DNA of 37,292 nt from Planctomycetota bacterium (lineage in GTDB: Bacteria; Planctomycetota; OFTM77): the NCBI GenBank assembly GCA_029260795.1, contig JAJDCO010000145.1, positions 1 to 37,292 on the forward strand. The letters run 5' to 3'. How positions within the stretch are numbered: position 1 is the stretch's first letter; each line of letters starts with the position of its first letter. A program made the translations under genes and the position numbers. The notes under the pieces were generated by a model. That model saw nothing but the letters and a program-made list of their open reading frames with translations. It searched no databases and was not told where the DNA came from. This document shows, in pieces, positions 29,449-37,292 of the stretch.

Positions 29449-29958
29449 GGAAAGCGGGCTCCTTCTCCCGGGCAGACGCGGTGAATGGCGATCAAGGTGC
29501 CGAGCACATCCCGGGCTGTCAAGGCGAACGGAGCCCGGATGATCATTTGATGAAGGCCCGAGTGGGAGGCTCACCACCGAGATCACGCGCGTACATGGCG
29601 ACACCGCGAGCTCGCCCGCGACGGAGCCCCCCCGGTCTCTGGGCTCTCCGTGCTCTCGGTGGTTGCGCTCGACACGCTCGCACTCACGCCCCGTTGCAGC
29701 GGGCCGCCCGCGTCGGATACGATCGCGCGACGGCCTTGGCGATACCGACCACCTTCACCCTAGCCAAAGAGCCCGTGATCACCGCACTCTCGCACGATAC
29801 CCTTCGCACGTCCCACTGCGGGACAAGCCTCTCGCGATGTCCCAGGTCGGGCAGCGTCTCGCCGGGTAGGAGATCATCACTCGCATCGCCCCGGCCTCCG
29901 ACCACCCGGCTCTCCGATACATCGCACTGCAGCCGACAATCGTGATCGGAAGACGCCC
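29449..29958. other. 510-nt divergent intergenic region
   Basis: This gap separates lnt (minus) from the Tat-like lipoprotein gene (plus). On the minus strand a perfect TTGACA (29517-29522) faces lnt but the hexamer 17 nt away (CACCTT) is a poor -10. The short frames present lack ribosome sites and protein-like features. No RNA gene or repeat is recognised. Confidence 0.5.
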
Positions 29959-30870
29959 ATGAGGAGCGACCGAAGCTGCACCCGGCGCCAAGCGCTACTC
30001 GGAGCCCTCGGCATCACGATGATCGGTTGCCAAGGGATGCAGGGCCGCCGCGTCGATACGCTTCCCGTTCCGACCCCTTGGCCGCTCGGCCCCTTCCGCG
30101 AGCGGACGCTGCCGATCCTCGTTCCGTCGACTTCCGACGCCCGATTGCGCTCGCCGACGGCCCTCAAGCAGACGGGCCGCATTCACCTGCTCGTCATCGA
30201 ATCCAAGGACGTCGAAGCCGGTCGGCTCGTTCACGCGATCAGCTCCGATGGGGAGCACTTCGAGCGCGTGGGCGCCCCGATGCTGCCGAACGCTGCCGAG
30301 AGCGAGCTCCTCGATCTTCATTTGACCGTGTTCGTCGAGCAGACGGTCCTGGTCTATCGTACGGCCAGCGAGCCGCGGCGCCTGCACCTCGCTCGCACGC
30401 TCGACTTGGTCTCGTGGACAGCCTTGCCCGAGACGCCGGCGGCGTGGCGAGCAGAAGGCGCGGGTCTGCTGCTGGCCGGTCCTCCCGCTGCCGGTGAGAC
30501 GTTGGTGATCGCGACCGATGCCGGTCTGCGCTTCGGTACTGCGACCCACGGGCATTGGCCCGACCGTCTCGAGGCCTGGGAGGAGCTGCCCGGTTGGGAC
30601 GCGGTACGCCCGGTGGCCAGCGTCGTCGGACGAAGCGGAGTCCACCTCTACTTGACCCGACGCGCACCTGAAGGAGGGCGTGTCCTGGCGGCACTGCTCC
30701 TCGACTCGAAACGGCCGAGAGACGTGCTCGCAACGATCGAGCGTATTCGCGTCGACGGTGAGGATCCGGCGAGGGACGTCACGGAGGCCGGCGGAGCGGT
30801 GCGCTTCAACGGTCGCTGGATCGTCTATGCAGCGCGCCCGGACGGCACGCTCACGGCCTGGCTCGACTGA
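29959..30870 (+). CDS. Tat-type lipoprotein, probable beta-propeller fold
   Basis: The 303-aa product begins with a twin-arginine-like signal (CTRRQALLGALGITMIGC) that ends in a lipobox Cys, so it is probably exported, possibly folded, and lipid-anchored. The mature part alternates short beta segments with Trp/Asp motifs (LVHAISSDGEHFERVGAPML, LHLARTLDLVSWTALPETP, AVRFNGRWIVYAARPDGTLTAWL), the pattern of five-bladed propellers such as GH43/GH32-like or sugar-binding proteins. I see no certain catalytic triad and do not assign an activity. CGGAAG precedes the ATG. The next gene starts 102 nt downstream behind its own promoter candidate. Confidence 0.75.
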   Translation: MRSDRSCTRRQALLGALGITMIGCQGMQGRRVDTLPVPTPWPLGPFRERTLPILVPSTSDARLRSPTALKQTGRIHLLVIESKDVEAGRLVHAISSDGEHFERVGAPMLPNAAESELLDLHLTVFVEQTVLVYRTASEPRRLHLARTLDLVSWTALPETPAAWRAEGAGLLLAGPPAAGETLVIATDAGLRFGTATHGHWPDRLEAWEELPGWDAVRPVASVVGRSGVHLYLTRRAPEGGRVLAALLLDSKRPRDVLATIERIRVDGEDPARDVTEAGGAVRFNGRWIVYAARPDGTLTAWLD

Positions 30871-30898
30871 CACGACAGACGACAGTTCCACGAGCCCC

Positions 30899-30927
30899 TT
30901 GAGCCGATCGTTCGCTCTCACTACCAT
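30899..30927 (+). promoter_or_regulatory. Promoter candidate for the TIGR03790-type gene
   Basis: TTGAGC (30899-30904) and TACCAT (30922-30927) are 17 nt apart and lie 45 nt before the start codon. The -35 and spacer are identical in kind to those in front of the acetyl-CoA synthetase gene. Confidence 0.5.
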
Positions 30928-30972
30928 CGGGGCAAGCCGTGATCCCCTTCTGAAAAACCCGGAGATGGTCGA

Positions 30973-32430
30973 ATGACGAACGTGCGCCGCCTCGCCTGGC
31001 TCGTCGTGCTGTGTGGTGGAGTGCCCGGGATGGCCCACGCCGACGTGACTCCCGACGAAGTGGTCGTGATCGTCAACGAGTCGAGCGCCATCTCCGTCGC
31101 GATCGGCAACTACTACACGGCCGTGCGCGGCATCCCGGCAGGCAATGTGTGTGTGCTGCCGAGCGGTACCTCGAGCGCGGAGACGATATCGCGCTCGACC
31201 TACAACACGCAGATCCGCGACGTGGTGGTGCAGTTCCTCGACAGCACCGGTCTGCGTGATCAGGCCCAGTACTTGGTCACGACCAAGGGTGTGCCGCTGC
31301 GAGTCAGCCGAAGCGAGGGCAGTGGCACGACCACGAACGCAGCCAGCGTCGACAGCGAGCTGACCCAGCTCTACACGGGGCTGGTGCCCGACAACGGACA
31401 GCAAGGACGCATCTCGAATCCGTTCCGCGACAAGATTGTGACCTTCGACGAGTTCACCAACCGCACGAAACTCAGCTATCTGGTCACGCGACTGACCGGG
31501 TACCAGACGAACATCGATCCGGGCACGGGGATCCCGATCGATATCCTGAATCTGATCGACCGCTCACAAACACCCTCGGCGCCCGAGAGCGGGCTCTTCC
31601 TCTTCGACGCCGACAGCTCGAAGTCGGGCGGCTACACGAGCGGCAACCAGTGGATGCAGACCGCCGCCGATCGCATGACCCATTGGAGCTTCCCGGTCAG
31701 CCACGACTTCACTACGACCTTCATCAGCAACGCGACGAACCTGATGGGATACGTGAGCTGGGGCAGCAACGACTGCTGCGATCCGGGGCCGCCCTACTAT
31801 GGCGAGGTGCCCGTCGGCTCGGGATTCGTGTATCCCGGCGACTTCCTGCCCGGCTCGATCACGACGACGTACGTCAGCACGTCGGCACGCACCTTCAACG
31901 ATGGCAGCCAAGGCTACGGCCAGTCACTGAGCGCCGATCTCATTCGACAGGGCGCTTGCGGGGCGGCCGGACACGTGTACGAGCCCTACCTCGACGCCGT
32001 GTCGATCCCGTCTCGCCTCTTCAACGCTTGGGGGCGAGGGTTGCCGTTGGCCGAGTCGTACTACAGCTCGATTCGTTACCTGAGCTGGATGAGCGTGATC
32101 GTCGGCGACCCCTTCATGCGCATCGACGTCGCCCCGAGCATCGGTGGCCTCACGCCAACGCAAGGCGGCTTCACCGGAGGCACCGCCGTCACGATCACGG
32201 GCAGCGGCTTCACGCTGACCGAGGCCGAAGTCTTCTTCGGCATCGAGGCCGCGGCGTCGCTCCAAGTCATCGACGACCACACGATCATCGCGACCACCCC
32301 GCCCATCGAAGGCGATCCCGGCGGCCCCTCTCCGCGAGTCGCGGGTAAGCGCGTCGACGTGACGCTGGTGAATCCGCGGGGCACCGTCGTGGTGCCCGAC
32401 GGATACTTGTACCTGCCGCCTCGAAAGTGA
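30973..32430 (+). CDS. Secreted TIGR03790-family protein with C-terminal TIG domain
   Basis: The 485-aa product has a signal peptide (LAWLVVLCGGVPGMAHAD). The main part (about 24-380) has the features of the TIGR03790 family: an N-terminal VVVIVNESSAISVAIGNYYTAVRGIP, then QAQYLVTTKGVPLRV, LSYLVTRLTGY, a Gly-rich GYVSWGSNDCCDPG, and GACGAAGHVYEPYL. The function of this family is unknown; it occurs in planctomycetes and some other phyla with large genomes. A TIG/IPT immunoglobulin-like domain (about 387-480, GLTPTQGGFTGGTAVTITGSGF) forms the C-terminus. It should be periplasmic or surface-exposed. CGGAGA precedes the ATG. Confidence 0.85.
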   Translation: MTNVRRLAWLVVLCGGVPGMAHADVTPDEVVVIVNESSAISVAIGNYYTAVRGIPAGNVCVLPSGTSSAETISRSTYNTQIRDVVVQFLDSTGLRDQAQYLVTTKGVPLRVSRSEGSGTTTNAASVDSELTQLYTGLVPDNGQQGRISNPFRDKIVTFDEFTNRTKLSYLVTRLTGYQTNIDPGTGIPIDILNLIDRSQTPSAPESGLFLFDADSSKSGGYTSGNQWMQTAADRMTHWSFPVSHDFTTTFISNATNLMGYVSWGSNDCCDPGPPYYGEVPVGSGFVYPGDFLPGSITTTYVSTSARTFNDGSQGYGQSLSADLIRQGACGAAGHVYEPYLDAVSIPSRLFNAWGRGLPLAESYYSSIRYLSWMSVIVGDPFMRIDVAPSIGGLTPTQGGFTGGTAVTITGSGFTLTEAEVFFGIEAAASLQVIDDHTIIATTPPIEGDPGGPSPRVAGKRVDVTLVNPRGTVVVPDGYLYLPPRK

Positions 32431-32600
32431 GGTCGAGGGCTCCCGAACCGATTCGGAGGACGGGCTTCAGCCCATTGTCGGGGCAATCGCTGCGGCATCG
32501 ATCGCCGGGCTCATCAACGGGCTACCGGAGGCTCGTCTCGGGTTACCGCACGATCTCTAACCAAGCTGAAGCCGGGCCTTCGAGGGAACGGGCCAAGCCG
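32431..32600. repeat. Short palindromes between convergent genes (REP-like)
   Basis: The 170-nt gap between the convergent TIGR03790 and dehydrogenase genes holds GGGCT-TC-AGCCC (32462-32473) directly followed by ATTG-TCGGGG-CAAT, two small stem-loops in a row. A GCTGAAGCC copy of one arm recurs near 32570 and near 36769. This resembles repetitive extragenic palindromes and may end both transcripts. Confidence 0.4.
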
Positions 32601-33695
32601 CTACTCATTCGGTCGGATCAACGCCTTGACGACCTCTTGCCTTCGCACCGCTTGGAGCGCCTCCTGCGCTTGATCCAGTCGGTAGGTGCGGTCCGCCATG
32701 TCGCGCCAGGGGAAGCGGTCCTTGTTCTTGGCCAGGACTTGGATCGAGCGGTAAAAGTGGCTGAAGTCGCTGCCCCAGCAGCCGCGGATCTCGACGTGCT
32801 TCTTGTTGATCTGAGTGTGCGGGTTGATCGGGATCTCGCCGGCGTCGGTGTAGTGGCCGACGATAATGGTGCGGCCCTGGTCACGGACGAGGTCGAGACC
32901 TTCGGTCACGGCCTGCGGGTTGCCCGTCGCCTCGATGACGACGTCGGGGCCGCGACCGTGCGTCAACGCCAGGATCTCTTCGCGACGTTGCTCGGGAGTC
33001 GTCGCGAGCAGGTCCCAGTCGCGGTCGACGCCCATGCGCCGCCCGAACTCGAGACGCTTTCTCGGGGCGCCGATCATCCAGACCTCGAGCGCTCCGGCCA
33101 GCGCCGCGAAGGCCGACACCGAGAGCCCGACCGGTCCCGCTCCCTGCACCAGCACGATATCCCCGAGTCGGATCTCGGCCCGCTCGACCGCATGGAAGGC
33201 CGTGTTCAATCCGCAACCGCCGCCGATGTAGTCTTCGGCCTTCAGGCCGCTCGGAAAGCGCAGGAGCTGCACGTCGGGTCGCAGGAGGATCTTCTCGGCC
33301 CACCCACCGAACAGCCCGTCGGCCGGCAGGGTGATGCCGTAGACCTTGCGCTCGGGACATCGGGTCGAGGCGCGCGCAACCTGGCAGTACCAGCATTTGC
33401 CGCACGATCCCACCACGTCCATGAAGCCGACCAGGTCGCCCTCCTGGAACGGCTGTCCATGCTCGTCGACGACCCGGCCGCGCATCTTCTCGATCACACC
33501 GACGCTGACGTGACCGGGGATGATGGGATACGGCACTCCGGCCAATCGACCGTCCTGGAGATGGACGTCGGTGCCACAGACCTCGCTGAAGGACGTGCGC
33601 AGCAAGACGCCACCGGGCGCCAGGTCGGGCTCGGGGTAGTCGCGGATCTCGATCTCACGGTCGGGTGCCGGCAGGACGGCCGCGCGAATGGTCAT
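32601..33695 (-). CDS. Zinc-dependent alcohol dehydrogenase (MDR superfamily)
   Basis: The 364-aa product is a medium-chain zinc dehydrogenase: catalytic zinc ligand Cys in EVCGTDVH, the PGHVSVG motif (His ligand, with Val where most have Glu), the structural-zinc four-Cys loop GSCGKCWYCQVARASTRCPERK, and a Rossmann motif VQGAGPVGL. It oxidises a secondary or polyol-type alcohol, or reduces the carbonyl, with NAD(P); the substrate is not evident and threonine or sorbitol dehydrogenase-like activity is possible. The ATG at 33695 has CAGGAG upstream and longer in-frame starts lack homology. It is divergent from the acetyl-CoA synthetase gene with 202 nt between starts, and may belong to a shared metabolism. 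Confidence 0.9.
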   Translation of the reverse strand: MTIRAAVLPAPDREIEIRDYPEPDLAPGGVLLRTSFSEVCGTDVHLQDGRLAGVPYPIIPGHVSVGVIEKMRGRVVDEHGQPFQEGDLVGFMDVVGSCGKCWYCQVARASTRCPERKVYGITLPADGLFGGWAEKILLRPDVQLLRFPSGLKAEDYIGGGCGLNTAFHAVERAEIRLGDIVLVQGAGPVGLSVSAFAALAGALEVWMIGAPRKRLEFGRRMGVDRDWDLLATTPEQRREEILALTHGRGPDVVIEATGNPQAVTEGLDLVRDQGRTIIVGHYTDAGEIPINPHTQINKKHVEIRGCWGSDFSHFYRSIQVLAKNKDRFPWRDMADRTYRLDQAQEALQAVRRQEVVKALIRPNE

Positions 33696-33795
33696 CGAAG
33701 GCTCCTGGCAGATTGTTCGCTCGGAGGCGGATTGTAAGGACGCGACGCCAGCCGCGCCATCGCGCGATGGGTCGCGACCGATCGGCCGGTTGGCC

Positions 33796-33824
33796 TTGAG
33801 CCGGGGGCGCGCTCGGGTCATACT
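33796..33824 (+). promoter_or_regulatory. Promoter candidate for acetyl-CoA synthetase
   Basis: TTGAGC (33796-33801) and CATACT (33819-33824) are separated by exactly 17 nt and lie about 73 nt upstream of the start codon, in the divergent gap with the dehydrogenase gene. Confidence 0.5.
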
Positions 33825-33897
33825 TGCTCCGCTCGGTCGACCGGCCGAGTGCAGCACACACCCCCGGCCCTCTCGCCCAGCCCAGGAGGAAGCTTCC

Positions 33898-35853
<1,956 letters not shown>

Positions 35854-35911
35854 TCCTGTCCTCTGCCGTTTCGATTCCGCACCCAGCGACGGCGCCTCAC
35901 GGAGAAGCCGC

Positions 35912-36661
35912 ATGAGCCTCCTGCTTGGCCAGAGTGTCCGAGACGGGTGTCCGCTCGCCTCAATCACCGTTGTCCTCTCGGGACTCTTGGTGCTGATGGG
36001 CGCGCTCGGCTGTCAGGCGACCGCCCCGAGACCGTCCATCGACGACACCCGGCTCGGCCTCATGGCGCCCGTCGATGAGAGTGAGTCCATCGGTGAGGCG
36101 GCGGCCGCTCGCCCGACGCCTCGCCCAGGACCGTGGCGCCTGGCCGTGCTCTATCGTCCCCAAGCCGACGATCCCGGCCCCTCTGCGCATCAGCACCGGG
36201 TCTGGCGAGAGGCTTTCCGCGAAAGCGAGCGCATCGGTGAGGTCGTGCTCGTCAGCGACTTCCTCTCGCCGCCCGCCGAAGACGCCGACCTTCGAGCTCT
36301 CCGCCTCGCCGCGGCTCGCCTCCAAGCCGACGCCGTCCTGCTCTACTCCAGCGCCGTCTCATCCGCGACTTCCCAGAACCTGGCGGCGTTTGCCTACCTG
36401 ACCGGCTTCGGCCTCTTCTTCTTTCGGGGCACGGATGTCGATGTCGCCTTCGTGCAGAAGGGCGCTCTCATCGACACCCGAACCGGATACCTCTACTTTC
36501 TCGCCGACGCCGAAGCACGCGTGTCGGGCAGTGGCCCGCTGCTGGTCCTCGACGAGCAAGAGGTCATCGACCGGGCCAACGAGGTCACGCTCGAGAAGTT
36601 CGCACGCAAGATCGCCCAGCTCATCGAAGAGTCACCCGATCTCCGTCTCGTCAAGGAATGA
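35912..36661 (+). CDS. Lipoprotein of unknown function
   Basis: The 249-aa product has a lipoprotein signal with lipobox MGALGC (Cys34); the n-region is rather long (about 15 residues) and includes another Cys. The mature protein has a low-complexity lead (about 35-75), then an alpha/beta region with LAVLYRPQADDPG, RIGEVVLVSDFL, AAARLQADAVLLYSSAVSSATSQNLAAFAYLTGFGLFFF and VDVAFVQKGALIDTRTGYLYFLADAEA. This resembles envelope lipoproteins that carry a 'predict the level of a compound, stringify type' fold seen in curli-like or peptidoglycan-associated accessory proteins, but I cannot name a family. GGAGAAG precedes the ATG at 35912. It follows acs by 58 nt on the same strand; a functional link is not evident. 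Confidence 0.78.
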   Translation: MSLLLGQSVRDGCPLASITVVLSGLLVLMGALGCQATAPRPSIDDTRLGLMAPVDESESIGEAAAARPTPRPGPWRLAVLYRPQADDPGPSAHQHRVWREAFRESERIGEVVLVSDFLSPPAEDADLRALRLAAARLQADAVLLYSSAVSSATSQNLAAFAYLTGFGLFFFRGTDVDVAFVQKGALIDTRTGYLYFLADAEARVSGSGPLLVLDEQEVIDRANEVTLEKFARKIAQLIEESPDLRLVKE

Positions 36662-37192
36662 AGCAACGTTCAAGGCTCAACGCCGAACGTTCAAGGTTCA
36701 AGAGCGTCTTCGGGCCGCGGGCCAGCAATTCGACGGGTCAACGAGAAGGCCAACGACGATCCACCCGGCTGAAGCCCAAGGTTGCAATAATCGAGGCCTG
36801 TCGGGGCAGTCTTGGCCAGCCTTGTCAGGGGAGGAGGCCGGTTGGCTAGCCGCCACCCTTACTTCATTTTAGTGCAACAAGAGAGCCCGTTCGGTCACGA
36901 CGCTCCGCTCCCCAGAAAACACCGTCTCGTTTTGCAAAGCTGGGATTCAGTCGAGCGGGAGGGCTTCTCGCGCACCGCTCTCTCACCCACGCTCTTCGAA
37001 GGCAAATCGCCCCGCCGGCAGGCCACGAGGATTGAGTGGCGCGACCTGTCGAACTCCGTTCGGGTCTCTGTACCCCATGCACGTGCGAGAAGGCAGAGCC
37101 ACCGACGGTAATCGTCACGCGCGAGACCGACTGCGAGGCGAACTGAAACCCGAGCGTTGAAAAAGCTACAGCGCGCCGACTTGAAGATCTGA

Positions 37193-37227
37193 ACGTTCAA
37201 CGTTCAACGTTGAACGTTCAACGTTCA
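37193..37227. repeat. Five tandem ACGTTCA heptamers
   Basis: ACGTTCA occurs at 37193, 37200, 37214 and 37221, with ACGTTGA at 37207. The middle unit creates the palindrome TTCAACGTTGAA. The same core (AACGTTCAAGG) occurs twice at the other end of the gene-free block near 36665-36696. Confidence 0.85.
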
Positions 37228-37267
37228 ATCCGCCTGATCGAGCGGAGGCGAGGTTGACGGCCTCCCA

Positions 37268-37283
37268 CCCGAATGAATTCGGG
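37268..37283. repeat. Perfect short palindrome at the right end
   Basis: CCCGAAT and ATTCGGG flank a 2-nt centre, giving a 7-bp inverted repeat that includes an EcoRI-like GAATTC core. It is flanked by CCTCC-rich sequence and may be part of a dispersed repeat that continues beyond the window. Confidence 0.6.
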
Positions 37284-37292
37284 CCTCCGAGG

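Larger units (their letters stand above)
36662..37292. other. Gene-free right end with short repeats and palindromes
   Basis: I see no credible gene in these 631 nt; the open frames lack ribosome sites and protein-like composition. The block starts with two copies of AACGTTCAAGG (from 36665 and 36686) directly after the lipoprotein stop codon, and contains five ACGTTCA-type heptads near its end. A CCCGAAT-GA-ATTCGGG palindrome lies at 37268-37283. It looks like accumulated repetitive intergenic DNA. Confidence 0.6.

Noticed and set aside
36812..37111. A 99-codon plus-strand frame at the right end
   Set aside because: It has no ribosome site, no recognisable motif and lies in a repeat-bounded stretch.
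37193..37227. CRISPR array
   Set aside because: The repeats are 7-nt units without spacers, so they are a short tandem array and not a CRISPR.

Overview
This is a GC-rich window from a Gram-negative (outer-membrane) bacterium. It encodes lipid A disaccharide synthase (lpxB), apolipoprotein N-acyltransferase (lnt), several lipoproteins and a full rod-shape operon (mreB-mreC-mreD-mrdA-rodA). The mix of a TIGR03790-type secreted protein, a formylglycine-generating-enzyme-like protein, two ECF sigma/anti-sigma pairs, microcompartment shell genes, Ig-like surface lipoproteins and a membrane coiled-coil protein of planctomycete style suggests a deep-branching Planctomycetota or a related lineage. 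The MglA-like GTPase fusion would also fit Myxococcota. The phylum call is an inference.

Layout. 1-2385 (minus): an MglA-type GTPase fused to a histidine kinase, followed by a receiver-GGDEF protein that lacks the usual phospho-acceptor Asp and runs off the left edge. 2386-4363: a lower-GC stretch with two small unknown lipoproteins, closed by a GC-rich hairpin. 4364-9457 (plus): a large Ig-fold lipoprotein, then an FGE-like periplasmic protein, a 70-aa membrane protein and lpxB; the last three overlap and look translationally coupled. 9524-10908 (plus): ECF sigma factor, a zinc-less anti-sigma-like membrane protein and a YbjQ-family protein. 10973-14592 (minus): a second ECF sigma factor, its zinc-finger anti-sigma factor and a GT4 glycosyltransferase.

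14723-16795 (minus): FtsH protease. 16985-19556 (minus): a minimal bacterial microcompartment (BMC) operon made of an acylating aldehyde dehydrogenase with a long disordered tail, a hexameric shell protein and a PduT-like tandem-BMC shell protein whose iron-sulfur Cys is replaced by Ser. 19766-26292 (minus): mreB-mreC-mreD-mrdA-rodA, with a U-tract terminator after rodA. The PBP2 has a long helical insertion and the MreC is oversized. 26517-29448 (minus): lnt, a coiled-coil protein built like MreC, and a small membrane protein, ended by a strong terminator. 29959-32430 (plus): a Tat-like lipoprotein and the TIGR03790-type protein. 32601-33695 (minus): a zinc alcohol dehydrogenase. 33898-36661 (plus): acetyl-CoA synthetase and another lipoprotein. 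36662-37292: gene-free, with short ACGTTCA repeats and palindromes.

Most of the window serves envelope construction: wall elongation, lipid A, lipoprotein acylation, surface lipoproteins and glycosylation. Two sigma/anti-sigma pairs and one unusual signalling pair provide regulation. The BMC operon, the alcohol dehydrogenase and acetyl-CoA synthetase could together handle alcohol, aldehyde and acyl-CoA conversions, though they are not contiguous. The items most worth a second look are the GTPase-kinase fusion with its pseudo-receiver GGDEF partner, the stripped-down BMC locus, and the second MreC-like protein next to the mre operon.
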